Of a stretch of DNA of 64,000 nucleotides, positions 55,301 through 63,607 are shown one piece after another (the first letter of the stretch is position 1; each line of letters starts with the position of its first letter). The stretch covers positions 496,001 through 560,000 of the forward strand of contig NZ_JAVKDF010000035.1 of assembly GCF_040222385.1 (NCBI RefSeq). Reading direction: 5' to 3'. The translations under genes were made by a program, and so were the position numbers. Source of the DNA: Imperialibacter sp040222385. Its GTDB lineage: Bacteria; Bacteroidota; Bacteroidia; Cytophagales; Cyclobacteriaceae. The notes beneath the pieces were generated by a model. It saw only the letters and a list, made by a program, of their open reading frames with translations. It did no database searches and was not told the origin of the DNA.

Positions 55301-55478
55301 TGCTATTGACAACGTCGATGTCAGAAATTCTTCCACTCATAAGCGCCGGGCCAATGTGGCGTGCCCTGATGTCTCCAAAAAGGTCACTTGTTTTTATGGA
55401 AGACTGGGCGAATAGAGAAAACGGAGATATGATAATGGCCGCCAGAACGGGCAACCACACAGATATAATTCTTTTCAT
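52383..55478 (-). CDS. Exported BNR/VPS10-like beta-propeller protein
   Basis: 1031 residues with a signal peptide. Many sialidase-type Asp-box repeats (TTDGGSSW, TDGGETW, TDGGKTW, TDGGTTW, DGGSNW) form one or two beta-propellers like those of sortilin/VPS10 and glycosidase-like proteins of Bacteroidetes. C-terminal 250 residues carry a non-propeller region with coiled coil. Often annotated as glycosyl hydrolase, but no catalytic residues can be named here. It follows the LppX-like gene across a terminator-like hairpin. Confidence 0.9.
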   Translation of the reverse strand: MKRIISVWLPVLAAIIISPFSLFAQSSIKTSDLFGDIRARHIGPALMSGRISDIDVVNSKPEVIYVGAAGGGVWKSQSAGALFTPVFDEHTQSIGKVTIDQNHPDTVWVGTGETWVRNSVSVGDGIYKTTDGGSSWKNMGLKDSERISDIIVDPTNSNTVYVGVLGHLWNDHEERGVYKTTDGGETWVKLLYVNPQTGCADLTMDPEDPNTLYAAMWDFRRTPYSFRSGGSGSGLHKTTDGGKTWTKVTQGLPKGTLGRLAVEIAPSNRNIIYLSVEADKEEEKGLYRSDNAGESFALVNGDFNNKVRPFYFARLTVSPSNEKIVYKCGLQLIMSEDSGATFKIIDSGMHSDIHAVWIHPTDSKINIAGTDGGLYRTLDNGNTYTMFMNLPLAQYYHVSVDMEEPFNIYGGLQDNGSWRGPSKSQGGIASKDWQFVLGGDGFAAYVDSEDKNVVYAEAQGGEISRVNLLSADSKDIKPYPRVGEAEFRFNWNAPIHKSSSNPKRLYFGSQFLFMSEDKGESWKRLSPDLTTNDPARQQQKQSGGLSTDNSAAENNTTIYAIAESPLDEKLIWVGTDDGNLQVTTDGGTTWTNVSPNISGLPAKSWCTSVEPGHFDKNTIYVTFDHHRMGDIQPYLFKSTDLGKTWVSLATPDISGYALSVREDLVNENLVFLGTEFGLYISVDGGSNWGRFSNNVPKVGVRDMVIHPRDNALVLATHGRGVIIIDDLPALRALTPEVMDKPFTFFDSPQAYTSGFDFGGGWFGGAGEFVGQNPNEAPRIIYFQQKRHVFGKMFIQVFDEAGNMIKELPAGKSAGVNIVDMPTRMEKPKAAPTNNRMSLIGNVFGPDLPGGTYKAVVTKGKEAFETTYTVGYDPRSLHSVEDRKLQEQTVRKLYDMTEQMAWVYDVSSKLQQQAEDLAKGQPKLAKKATAYARSVQTFKDNLVFLGGDFYVNEDERLSEKISQIYGTITRYPGRPSQSHLDRIATLEADFKVEQLKFAALTGEELQKLNSAIEKAGGETLKAQSFESFKASE

Positions 55479-55510
55479 AGAAATTGGGTTAACTGAATGC
55501 GGAAAATAAA

Positions 55511-55534
55511 GAGGCCTGCTGGAACGCAGGCCTC
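55511..55534 (-). terminator. Hairpin between LppX-like and BNR genes
   Basis: 9-bp perfect stem (55511-55519 with 55526-55534), 6-base loop. On the minus strand a TTTATTTT tract follows, so it may end or attenuate the transcript from the gene at 55541. Confidence 0.7.
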
Positions 55535-55540
55535 CCGATA

Positions 55541-56266
55541 TTATTTAGGAAGTGCAAACACCGAATCGTCCAATGTGGCATTCAGGTCGTAGCTGTCTAC
55601 AACTATCTGCATCACAGTTTGACCCTGAAACTTAGTCGTCATCGAAAACGGAAGCATAAAATCGCCAACAGCATCGTAGTCACTCATGAAAGTTTCCACA
55701 GGCTGCCCCTCTGTTGGGCCTGTTTTGGCAAAGGTTCTGACCATAATTGGCACATTATTGTCCTTGTCGAAAAAATGATATTCAATATCACCGCTTTTCT
55801 TCGTGAGCTTCACTTTAAAGCAATCAGTTCCTTCAATGTTCTCCTCTCCATCCAGTGCTACAGCGTGTCCTTTGCTTTTGTAGTCAATGAATTCATCTTC
55901 CATCTGGTTGTCTTCCATTTCTTTCACCTCTTCCGCAGTAAGCACTTTGGGTTCAGTAATTTGGGCCAGCGGATTGATCATCCATCCTTCTTTTCCGTCG
56001 TAAGCCTGAATGATCTTCTTTCCCTGAATATCAATATCCATTCTAAACTTGTTGGGGTACTTCTGCGACATGGTAGCGGGGAATTCGAGCCCCCCCTGGA
56101 GCATTTTACCCGTCATTTTCATGCTCTTCAGGTTTTTCCAGTTGCTAAGTCCACCTGTGATTTCGAAATAGCTGGTCAGTATATCGTCGACATTCTGGGC
56201 TTGAGCGGTTGAAATTCCGGTGCAAGTGAGGGCCAAAATGATGACCAAATAGGATAAACGTTTCAT
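55541..56266 (-). CDS. Exported LolA/LppX-fold protein
   Basis: 241 residues with a signal peptide (ending STAQAQN). An open beta-sheet layout (LKSMKMTGKMLQGGLEFPATMSQKYPNKFRMDIDIQGKK, YDGKEGWMINP) matches proteins annotated as outer-membrane lipoprotein-sorting (LolA/LppX-like) in Bacteroidetes. May bind a hydrophobic ligand. Upstream of the BNR-propeller gene by 62 bases, with a terminator-like hairpin between. Confidence 0.85.
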   Translation of the reverse strand: MKRLSYLVIILALTCTGISTAQAQNVDDILTSYFEITGGLSNWKNLKSMKMTGKMLQGGLEFPATMSQKYPNKFRMDIDIQGKKIIQAYDGKEGWMINPLAQITEPKVLTAEEVKEMEDNQMEDEFIDYKSKGHAVALDGEENIEGTDCFKVKLTKKSGDIEYHFFDKDNNVPIMVRTFAKTGPTEGQPVETFMSDYDAVGDFMLPFSMTTKFQGQTVMQIVVDSYDLNATLDDSVFALPK

Positions 56267-56419
56267 AATTAGTTTGATTAATGGTTCAGTATATTGAATT
56301 AGTAGCCTTTAAATAAAGGATATTACAGTTCAAAAGCTATTTTTTCCGTTTATACCAACTCAACAATTTCTTGCCAGCCTTAGACAAAACCCATCAGCCG
56401 CCGGGCACGGTCGCTTCGG

Positions 56420-58834
56420 TTATAGCGAAAAATCTACCCGATAGTAAAACAGCGGTAAAAACCCGAGTTGATATTCCCTGCGAATGGGGTCAGCAGAAGG
56501 GTCGGTTTGATCGGGGGCCCAGCTCAGCTTCAGCACATTTTTGATGCCCAACACATTGACAAGATCCACTGCAATTTCGTGGCTGAGTTTGGACCTGTTG
56601 ATGCGGTAGTTGATGCGAATATCTGCTCGGAAGTAAGGCGGAAATTGAAGTGAATTCCTTGTTTCGTCAACATAAATCACCTCTTTTTCTCTCTCGGAAG
56701 CTACAGGGTCCGCCGGGCCATACCTTCTACCCCCAGCGTTGGTGATTTTGGTTCCCAGGCCAATCAGATTGTCTTTTCTGGTCGTCCACTCTTTGGTGAA
56801 AAGTGCGTTCACTGCATAATTGCCATTAAAATCAGTATCTCTGAGCACACCATCGCTGCCTTTGTACTTTGACTCAAAAAGAGAGGTGGTGAGCATGAAA
56901 AAATAACCGCCCGAAAAGGCCCTGTCAAGTGTAAATTCGATGCCATAATTTCTGCTCTTTCCCGTATTGACGAGGGAGTCGGGGAAGAATCGGGAAAAGC
57001 CCGCCCCTGTGTTGACCAGAGAAAAAGAGGAGCTGTTTTTCTCAACAGGAATATTAAACAAATACTGGTAATACACTTCTGTTTTGAACCGGATATTGGC
57101 AGTGACCATCTTAGCATACGAAGCCACATAATGAACACTCTTCGTAAAGTCCATTTCCTGATTGTAAAGACCTGAAGCCCCTGGCTTGGAATAAAAGTAC
57201 AGGTAGGTGGGTTGAATCTGGCTGTGAAGCCCCACTCCTGCATTGAGGCTTTGGCCTCGGCCCATTTGCCAGGCCAACCCTGCTCTTGGCTCAATGGGTG
57301 AAAAGCTTTTACTGAGGCTAAAGTATTGGCTGTGCAGCCCCGACGCCAAACTTAGTCTGTCGTTGAACTTGTGCTTCCACTGCACATAGGGCTGAAGAAG
57401 GAGAGCCTGCTCCTGCGAGTTCCATCTTGCCGTAAACTCGCTGAAGTCAACTCCATCGTCCTGAAGCACCCTTGCGCTGTCCAGAAAGTTAAAGTCGTAC
57501 AGGTCGTTGTTGAAGCCGTAAACAAGGGAGTTTTTAGCGTTCAGCTTTTGATAAAAGGTGAGAATGGCTGAATATTTTGCCTGGTTGAACTGATAACCAA
57601 GAATCTGAGGCAGGGAATCGACAGCATAAAATCCTTCGGCATCCACATGCCTGTAGATATAATAATGCTGGGCATCCTGACTACCAGCAGAGGCGGCCAG
57701 CGTTGCCTTCATTAAAGTGTTGCTGCCAAGTGGCTTTGTGTAGCTGAGTCCCGTTACACCCATGTTGGTGCTGAAATACTGATCCCGGTCGTTTTCGCCA
57801 TACAAATTGCGCTCAGGCTTTTTCTGCTCGCTGATCAGGATATCAATGTCGCTGTCCCCACCAATACCAAAAGCCGAAATACTCCCGCCTCCAGCCAGGG
57901 GAAAGTTAAGGCGAAAGGCCATGTCCTGGTATTTGGGAACGGCAGAAGTGCCTATATCAATTCCCAGGCTGCTGAACAGCGACAAGGTGGAATACCTGTA
58001 ATTAAAAAGGTAAGAAGAAGTATGCTTCTTCGAAAGTGGTCCTTCCCCGAAAACCTCCGTACCCAAAAAACCCAGCTGCCCGCTGAACTCGTGCCTCCGG
58101 TTGTTTCCATTCCTCATTCGCAGATCAAAAACGCCCGCAATGCTATTACCATATTCGGCCGGAAAAGCCCCGGTATAGAAATCGGAGTTGGCCAGGATCT
58201 TATTGTTAATGATGCTCACCGGCCCACCGGCAGTACCCGGAATGGAAAAGTGGTTGGGGTTCGGGATATTGATACCCTCAAGCTGCCAGAGTACTCCCTG
58301 AGGGGAATTGCCTCTGATTACGATATCATTCCGTGAGTCGTCGGCACCCTGAACACCGGCAAAGTTGGACGCCATCCTGGCAGGGTCGCCCCGGCTTCCA
58401 GCATATCGGTCGGTTTCCTCCACAGTAAAAGCCCTGACGCTAACCACCGCCATGTCATTCATTGGTTCGTTGCTTGCCGATGCCTGAATCACAACTTCCT
58501 GAAGTGCTTCCACCGACTCCTCCATTTCAACAGCAAGCGAAAGCTCTTTACCGGAAGTAACCAGGATGTTGTTGAGTGATGTCTCTTTATACCCGATAAA
58601 CGAAAACCTGAAAGAACGCCTGCCTAGCGGCACACTCCTCAAAATAAACACCCCATTCAGATCCGTCACGGCGCCTACAGCTCCAAGCGTATCCGCCAGC
58701 AAAACATTGACACCAGGAAGTGGTAGTTTGGTTTCTTTCTCAATCACTGTCCCAGTTACAGTTTGTGTAATCTGCGCTTCAGCAAACGTCACACAAAAAA
58801 GCAAAGACAGGGCGCATAGCAATTTCTTTCCCAT
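56420..58834 (-). CDS. TonB-dependent receptor with CarboxypepD_reg domain
   Basis: 804 residues. Signal peptide, CarboxypepD_reg-like domain at about 20-105 (TGTVIEKETKLPLPGVNVLL), plug from about 120 (VSVRAFTVEETDRYAGS, GVQGADDSRNDIVIRGNSPQGVLWQLEGINIPNPNHF), then a long barrel ending GFLPLFYYRVDFSL. It lacks the SusC TonB-box pattern and has no SusD next to it, so it is a stand-alone receptor of the FecA/CirA-like class. Substrate unknown. Confidence 0.93.
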   Translation of the reverse strand: MGKKLLCALSLLFCVTFAEAQITQTVTGTVIEKETKLPLPGVNVLLADTLGAVGAVTDLNGVFILRSVPLGRRSFRFSFIGYKETSLNNILVTSGKELSLAVEMEESVEALQEVVIQASASNEPMNDMAVVSVRAFTVEETDRYAGSRGDPARMASNFAGVQGADDSRNDIVIRGNSPQGVLWQLEGINIPNPNHFSIPGTAGGPVSIINNKILANSDFYTGAFPAEYGNSIAGVFDLRMRNGNNRRHEFSGQLGFLGTEVFGEGPLSKKHTSSYLFNYRYSTLSLFSSLGIDIGTSAVPKYQDMAFRLNFPLAGGGSISAFGIGGDSDIDILISEQKKPERNLYGENDRDQYFSTNMGVTGLSYTKPLGSNTLMKATLAASAGSQDAQHYYIYRHVDAEGFYAVDSLPQILGYQFNQAKYSAILTFYQKLNAKNSLVYGFNNDLYDFNFLDSARVLQDDGVDFSEFTARWNSQEQALLLQPYVQWKHKFNDRLSLASGLHSQYFSLSKSFSPIEPRAGLAWQMGRGQSLNAGVGLHSQIQPTYLYFYSKPGASGLYNQEMDFTKSVHYVASYAKMVTANIRFKTEVYYQYLFNIPVEKNSSSFSLVNTGAGFSRFFPDSLVNTGKSRNYGIEFTLDRAFSGGYFFMLTTSLFESKYKGSDGVLRDTDFNGNYAVNALFTKEWTTRKDNLIGLGTKITNAGGRRYGPADPVASEREKEVIYVDETRNSLQFPPYFRADIRINYRINRSKLSHEIAVDLVNVLGIKNVLKLSWAPDQTDPSADPIRREYQLGFLPLFYYRVDFSL

Positions 58835-58912
58835 TCAGATGGTGTTAAAATAACCCATACAATAATAAATGAATTTATGCGGATTAGAGCTTTGTCCTCC
58901 GGTCAATACTTG

Positions 58913-59062
58913 TTAGAAAAACAGGCGGTGAATTTTGAACAATCTGGATAGCTGGTTAAGAAAAAATCCCTGGGGAAAGTGAAATTTAACTACAAGCAAC
59001 ATAGCCATTGCAGCCAAGAAGTAAAAGATCGTCACTACCGAAATATCATAATTCGCTTCCAT
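58913..59062 (-). CDS. 49-residue single-span membrane protein
   Basis: ATG at 59062 to a stop at 58913-58915. The protein is MEANYDISVVTIFYFLAAMA then more hydrophobic residues to about 25, followed by a basic C-terminal tail (LSRLFKIHRLFF). One membrane helix. It lies 78 bases upstream of and co-oriented with the TonB receptor, and is too short for most automatic calls. Translation is not shown; composition and position are the only support. Confidence 0.5.
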   Translation of the reverse strand: MEANYDISVVTIFYFLAAMAMLLVVKFHFPQGFFLNQLSRLFKIHRLFF

Positions 59063-59253
59063 AATATTTTTGTTTAGTAGCCCGAAACAAAAGGTGCCGG
59101 CGGAATAGCTGATAACCTTAGATGGCGGTTTTAAAAAATAAGTGTGGGTTTAAAAAATAACCACTCCACCGGCTTCCTTTTTTGTTTGATGATATCAAAG
59201 TAAGGGAATAGCGAAATGAATGTCATCCGGTTGTGCGCTGACAGGATAGGAAT

Positions 59254-59332
59254 GATTTGCAAAAAATCCAACAGCAGGAGTCAGCAGGAGATAGGATTTG
59301 CATTTTTTGCAAATCCATCTCCAAATGGAGAT
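59254..59332. promoter_or_regulatory. Palindrome-rich 5' region of the HTH regulator
   Basis: A 14-bp exact inverted repeat (GATTTGCAAAAAAT at 59254-59267, reverse at 59302-59315), a 9-bp stem with loop TTTTT (59294-59316) and a 6-bp stem (59317-59332). These lie between the ATG at 59216 and the TTG at 59381, supporting the TTG as start and the region as control sequence, perhaps autoregulatory. Confidence 0.5.
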
Positions 59333-59380
59333 ATTAGAGGGTCGAAAACGACAACTTCAATACTTATCAGCCTCCAAACC

Positions 59381-60376
59381 TTGAGTGAAACACCCAACAT
59401 ACAGGCGTCGTTCCTTGGACAAATCCGACTGAAGCTCCCGGCCAATATCGCCTTTGCAGAAGAACTGGCTGACTTGTTAAATATCAGCAGGGACAGCGCC
59501 TACAGGAGAATTCGGGGAGAGACTCTGCTCAGCATTGAAGAAGTCACTCTGCTTTCCAACAAGTTTGGCATTTCGCTGGACGCCCTGCTGGCTCAGACGT
59601 CAGAAACTGTCATGTTCCACGTAAGGCAGGTATCAACCACGGGCTTCACATTTGAAAAATATCTGGAAAGCATAAAGGGCAACCTGGAAACGATCAACAG
59701 TTTCCCTGACAAGGAGTTAGTGTATTGCGCCAAAGACATTCCCATCTTCTATTATTTCCCCTATCCTGAGCTGGCTGCATTTAAGATGTTTTTCTGGATG
59801 AAAACAGTGCTTCGCTACCCGGAGCTTGAAAACAAGAAGTTTTCTTCCTCCCATGTTTCGGGTGTGCTCAAGGGAATAGGTGATAAAATCTGGTCGCTAT
59901 ACGCCAAGATACCCAGCACCGAAATATGGAGCGATGAAACTATCATTGTGGTGATCAAGCAGCTTCAGTTCTATCTTGAGTGCGGACTGTTCGAGGACAA
60001 CAAGTCTTACAAAGTCATTCTTGGCCAGCTCAATGATATGATAGGCAACATCAGGCATTTTGCGGAGATAGGATCAAAATCGACTAAGCCTGGCGAACAG
60101 GGAGGTGCCTTCAGTCTTTATAAAAATGAAATTCTGATCGCCGACAATTCTATATTTTTCAAAATGAGCGACAAGCGTGTGGCTTTCCTGACGTACAATA
60201 CTTTCAACATTCTCTCCACGTCCGACCCTTCTTTCTGTCGGTCTACTGAAGATCATCTGGCCAATTTGATCAATAAGTCCTCGTTGATCAGCAGTAGTGC
60301 CGAGAAAGAAAGAAGCAAGTTTTTCAATAGAATGGAAAAAGAAATAAAGCTAGCAGAGGAGCACCTGGAGGAATAA
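59381..60376 (+). CDS. HTH-domain regulator-like protein
   Basis: 331 residues from a TTG at 59381. The frame opens earlier at the ATG at 59216, but that stretch is palindromic and not protein-like, and the conserved-looking part begins SETPNIQASFLGQIRLKLPANIAFAEELADLLNISRDSAYRRIRGE, an XRE-like helix-turn-helix. The rest (about 250 residues) is helical with IRHFAEIGSK and a Lys/Glu-rich end. Similar HTH proteins with long uncharacterised C-termini occur in Cytophagales. A strong palindromic terminator follows. Confidence 0.8.
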   Translation: MSETPNIQASFLGQIRLKLPANIAFAEELADLLNISRDSAYRRIRGETLLSIEEVTLLSNKFGISLDALLAQTSETVMFHVRQVSTTGFTFEKYLESIKGNLETINSFPDKELVYCAKDIPIFYYFPYPELAAFKMFFWMKTVLRYPELENKKFSSSHVSGVLKGIGDKIWSLYAKIPSTEIWSDETIIVVIKQLQFYLECGLFEDNKSYKVILGQLNDMIGNIRHFAEIGSKSTKPGEQGGAFSLYKNEILIADNSIFFKMSDKRVAFLTYNTFNILSTSDPSFCRSTEDHLANLINKSSLISSSAEKERSKFFNRMEKEIKLAEEHLEE

Positions 60377-60381
60377 AAAAA

Positions 60382-60397
60382 GCCGTCAATTGACGGC
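60382..60397. terminator. Palindromic bidirectional terminator
   Basis: GCCGTCAATTGACGGC is a perfect 16-bp palindrome with flanking A- and T-runs, between the convergent HTH and Fe-S carrier genes. Confidence 0.8.
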
Positions 60398-60427
60398 CTT
60401 ATATTTTCGCATTCGATGATCAAGGGG

Positions 60428-60757
60428 CTAAACAGCGAAACTCTCCCCGCAACCACAGGTGCGGGTCGCATTGGGGTTTACAAAGTGGAATCCCTTGCCA
60501 TTTAAACCGTCGCTGAAGTCAAGCGTGGTGCCTATCAAATAAAGCAGGCTGCGCTTGTCGACAAGAATTTTAACCCCCTTGTCCTCAAAAATCTCGTCGG
60601 TTGGTTTCAACTCTGAGTCAAACTCCAGGTTGTACATCAAACCGGAGCAGCCGCCACCCTGCACTGCCACACGGATGTTGTGGTCGTTGGTGTGTCCTTC
60701 CTTCTCACGGAATTCAACGATCTTATTCTTGGCTATGTCAGTGATACCTATATTCAT
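60428..60757 (-). CDS. A-type iron-sulfur carrier (HesB/IscA/ErpA family)
   Basis: 109 residues with the three cluster Cys: Cys37 in GGGCSGL, Cys101 and Cys103 in TCGCGESF. Accepts and passes [2Fe-2S] or [4Fe-4S] clusters to target enzymes. Followed by a hypothetical gene 4 bases upstream on the same strand (60762). Confidence 0.95.
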   Translation of the reverse strand: MNIGITDIAKNKIVEFREKEGHTNDHNIRVAVQGGGCSGLMYNLEFDSELKPTDEIFEDKGVKILVDKRSLLYLIGTTLDFSDGLNGKGFHFVNPNATRTCGCGESFAV

Positions 60758-60761
60758 AATT

Positions 60762-61172
60762 TTACGTCATTGGGTTCAAAACGCAACTGTAAACTGTCAT
60801 CGTGTTCACATCTCGTCCGTAATACAATTTATCGAGCGCATCGTACATGTTTTTGGCCCGGAAGTAAGAAGTTTGAAGCTCACGCATTTCCTTGGAAACC
60901 CACTGAATGGTGTAGCTGTACTCCTTTTCCCGATAGCTCTTCACGTAGTCGAGCATTTTGATGAGAGCCTCTACTTTGTCAAGCCCAATCTCTGTGCGAA
61001 ACAGAAACGACTGATTGTGTCGGGGGTTAACAGTAATAAGATCCAGTTTGGCCTTACCTCCCTCCAACGTAGTATACTCAAAAATCAACTCGCTGCTTTT
61101 AAGGCCAAGGTAGGTCTTTATTTCATTTTGTACCCTGGCAGCATCGGCATGCACATCGGTTCTTATTTCCAT
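60762..61172 (-). CDS. Conserved hypothetical protein cotranscribed with the Fe-S carrier
   Basis: 136 residues. Opens MEIRTDVHADAARVQNEIKTYLGLKSSELIFEYTTLEGGKAKLDLITVNP, then a helical stretch and IQWVSKEMRELQTSYFRAKNMYDALDKLYYG. Strand-rich first half, helical second half, no Cys cluster. I do not recognise the family. Its stop is 4 bases before the carrier start, so they share a transcript. Confidence 0.75.
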   Translation of the reverse strand: MEIRTDVHADAARVQNEIKTYLGLKSSELIFEYTTLEGGKAKLDLITVNPRHNQSFLFRTEIGLDKVEALIKMLDYVKSYREKEYSYTIQWVSKEMRELQTSYFRAKNMYDALDKLYYGRDVNTMTVYSCVLNPMT

Positions 61173-61242
61173 CCAAACAATAATGTTTGATACTAGCTCC
61201 TAACGCATTTTTATAGCAAATGATCTATAAATCAGCATTACT

Positions 61243-61282
61243 AGAAACTTTTCCGTAAGAAGAAAAGTTTCTTCAACTTTGC
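61243..61282 (+). promoter_or_regulatory. Hairpin and promoter-like element before mce
   Basis: A 10-bp stem (61243-61252 with 61263-61272) precedes CAACTTTGC (61274-61282), close to the Bacteroidetes -7 form TAnnTTTGC, about 46 bases before the ATG at 61328. The opposite-strand gene starts at 61172, so the gap is divergent. Confidence 0.45.
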
Positions 61283-61327
61283 AAAAGTAATCAATCGGCC
61301 ATCGGTTTCAAACAACCCTCCACCTGA

Positions 61328-61729
61328 ATGACCAACGTAGAACATATTGGAATTGCTGTAAAAAGCCTCAGTGAGGGGAATGCTGTTTACGAAAAGCTTT
61401 TGGGTGTTGCTCCGTATAAGAGCGAAGAAGTGGCCTCCGAAGGTGTAATGACCTCGTTCTTCAAGGTAGGGAGTACCAAAATAGAACTGCTTGAAGGTAC
61501 TAACGACCTGAGCCCCATTTCAAAGTTCATAGAAAAACGAGGAGAAGGCATTCACCATGTAGCTTTTGAAGTGAATGACATAAAAACCGAGATGGAGCGC
61601 CTTCGAAAAGAAGGGTTTGTGCTATTGAATGAAGAACCAAAAAAAGGCGCTGACAACAAGTTGGTGTGCTTTGTACACCCAAAAGGAACAAACGGTGTGT
61701 TGGTGGAGCTTTGCCAGGAAATAAGATAA
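61328..61729 (+). CDS. mce: Methylmalonyl-CoA epimerase
   Basis: 133 residues, a vicinal oxygen chelate fold with VEHIGIAVKSL, GIHHVAFEVND and GVLVELCQ, supplying the His/Gln/His/Glu metal site. Interconverts D- and L-methylmalonyl-CoA. Starts 2 bases before thiL, so cotranscribed, though no direct metabolic link is obvious. Confidence 0.93.
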   Translation: MTNVEHIGIAVKSLSEGNAVYEKLLGVAPYKSEEVASEGVMTSFFKVGSTKIELLEGTNDLSPISKFIEKRGEGIHHVAFEVNDIKTEMERLRKEGFVLLNEEPKKGADNKLVCFVHPKGTNGVLVELCQEIR

Positions 61730-61731
61730 TC

Positions 61732-62766
61732 ATGAGTGAACAACCCAAAAGAACAGAACTAGGGGAGCTAGGCGAGTTTGGCCTTATCGACAGGATCAGC
61801 GATCGGTTCAAAAATAATAATGCGTCAACCTTGAAGGGGATTGGCGACGATGCCGCCATCATCAAAACGGGCGACAAAGTGATGCTTGTGTCTACTGACA
61901 TGCTGATGGAAGGCATCCACTTTGACCTTTCTTACATGCCTTTGCAGCACCTTGGCTATAAGGCAGTGGCGGTAAATGTGTCGGACATTGCGGCTATGAA
62001 TGGTATCCCCACGCAGATCACCGTCAACATAGGGCTGAGCAACCGGTTTTCGCTTGAGGCCATAGACGCACTTTACGAAGGCGTCAGAATGGCGTGCGAG
62101 AATTACAAAGTAGACCTGGTAGGTGGCGACACCACATCATCAGCATCGGGATTGGTGATTTCCGTTACGGCTATTGGAGAAGCTGACCCGGAAAAGGTAA
62201 GTCTCAGAAGCGGTGCCAAAAAGGGTGATATCGTGTGCGCCACAGGCGACCTGGCAGGTGCTTATATTGGCTTGCAGGTGCTGGAGCGTGAGAAGCAGGT
62301 TTTCAAGGCCAATCCCGACATGCAGCCTAACCTCGGGCCTTACGATTACATTGTCAAGCGGCAGCTCAAGCCGGAAGCACGCATGGACATTATCCATGAA
62401 TTGAGAGAGCTGAACATCGTACCTACTTCAATGATCGACATTTCAGACGGGCTGGCATCGGAGCTTTTTCACCTCTGCAAGCAATCGGGGCTGGGCGCAA
62501 AAATTTACGAGGACAAACTACCTATCGACACGCTGACCTATAACACAGCAGTCGAATTCCAGCTCGACCCAATTACCTGCGCTTTGAATGGCGGGGAGGA
62601 CTATGAGCTTTTGTTCACCATTAGTCAGGAGGATTTCGAAAAGCTGAAAAACCACATGGACATCCACTTCATTGGCTATATGACAGACGCCAAAGAGGGC
62701 AGGCATTTGATTACCAAAAATAGCAACGCAGTTGAGCTAAAAGCACAAGGCTGGAAACACTTTTAG
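61732..62766 (+). CDS. thiL: Thiamine-monophosphate kinase
   Basis: 344 residues from the ATG at 61732 (MSEQPKRTELG); the frame opens at 61666 inside mce. ThiL motifs GIGDDAAI, STDMLMEGIHFD, AVNVSDIAAMNG, GGDTT and NGGEDYELLF are present. Phosphorylates thiamine monophosphate to the cofactor. No TPP riboswitch is recognisable. Confidence 0.95.
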   Translation: MSEQPKRTELGELGEFGLIDRISDRFKNNNASTLKGIGDDAAIIKTGDKVMLVSTDMLMEGIHFDLSYMPLQHLGYKAVAVNVSDIAAMNGIPTQITVNIGLSNRFSLEAIDALYEGVRMACENYKVDLVGGDTTSSASGLVISVTAIGEADPEKVSLRSGAKKGDIVCATGDLAGAYIGLQVLEREKQVFKANPDMQPNLGPYDYIVKRQLKPEARMDIIHELRELNIVPTSMIDISDGLASELFHLCKQSGLGAKIYEDKLPIDTLTYNTAVEFQLDPITCALNGGEDYELLFTISQEDFEKLKNHMDIHFIGYMTDAKEGRHLITKNSNAVELKAQGWKHF

Positions 62767-62803
62767 ATGTTTGCATCGTTTTGTATCTTAGTTGCTCTTG
62801 ATT

Positions 62804-63355
62804 ATGGAAACAGTAAAGATTGATAAAACGAAAGATTGGACTGTTGATGACTATCTCCTTTTAGAGGAGACCAATACTCCATGCCAATTAATCAATGGAG
62901 AACTGATCATGAGCCCGGCACCCAACCCACAACATCAAATTATATCCAGCATCCTGAATGATATTTTAAAATTGGAGGCAAAAAAAGTGGGAGCATTGGT
63001 GCTATATGCCCCTGTTGACCTCTACATAGATAAAAGAAATGTCTTTCAGCCAGATTTAATCTTCCTTTCAAAGGAAAAAAGGCACTTTTTGACTAAGAGA
63101 GGGATAGAAGGCCCCCCTGAACTTGTTGTGGAAATTATATCTCCGTCTAACGGTTACACAGACAGATACGAGAAGAAGAATGCCTATCAAAAATTCGGCA
63201 TACCAGAATATTGGATTCTGGATCCAGCCAACCAAACGCTGGAAATTTATTATTCCACAGAATGGGTAAAGCCTACGCTTTACCTGGCAGGGGAAGGTAC
63301 AGTTACTTCATCTGTACTCAAGGAGTTGAATTTTAACCTGAAGGATTTATTCTGA
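62804..63355 (+). CDS. Uma2 family endonuclease (DUF820)
   Basis: 183 residues from the ATG at 62804 (METVKIDK). PD-(D/E)xK-like fold: FQPDLIFLSKE, PPELVVEIISPSN and KKNAYQKFGIPEYWILDP, the usual Uma2 pattern with the catalytic Asp, Glu and Lys. Uma2 genes are often multicopy and their role is unknown. Followed by copy 2 of the dispersed hairpin. Confidence 0.93.
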   Translation: METVKIDKTKDWTVDDYLLLEETNTPCQLINGELIMSPAPNPQHQIISSILNDILKLEAKKVGALVLYAPVDLYIDKRNVFQPDLIFLSKEKRHFLTKRGIEGPPELVVEIISPSNGYTDRYEKKNAYQKFGIPEYWILDPANQTLEIYYSTEWVKPTLYLAGEGTVTSSVLKELNFNLKDLF

Positions 63356-63450
63356 AGCAATAATAAAAAGGCGGTTCCCTGATCTGACTAACTGATCAAT
63401 CTGCATTTCTGAGGGTATTGATTTTTTGCATGGGTATTTTGTGCTTGCAT

Positions 63451-63500
63451 AAAAAAGCAAAAGGTCCAAGCGAGACGCATTGAACCAGTTTTGCTTTTTT
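63451..63500. repeat. Dispersed hairpin repeat, copy 2 (also terminator-like)
   Basis: 12-bp outer stem (63451-63462 with 63489-63500) with A-run before and T-run after, so it can end transcription in both directions between the convergent Uma2 and DUF1080 genes. The inner GGTCCAA/TTGAACC stem, the GACGCA loop part and the AG bulge match copy 1 at 19742-19810. Confidence 0.8.
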
Positions 63501-63607
63501 ATTGCCACCTATTGCTGAATCGAATAACGTTCCTTTTGAGTTTTATCCCCCAAATTTTCTGCTTGACCCTGAGAAACGGCCCTTTTTACCCGTTAAGTTT
63601 TTAAATT

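Noticed and set aside
61531..61916. A 129-codon minus-strand frame overlapping mce and thiL
   Set aside because: It is antisense to two clear genes with diagnostic motifs.
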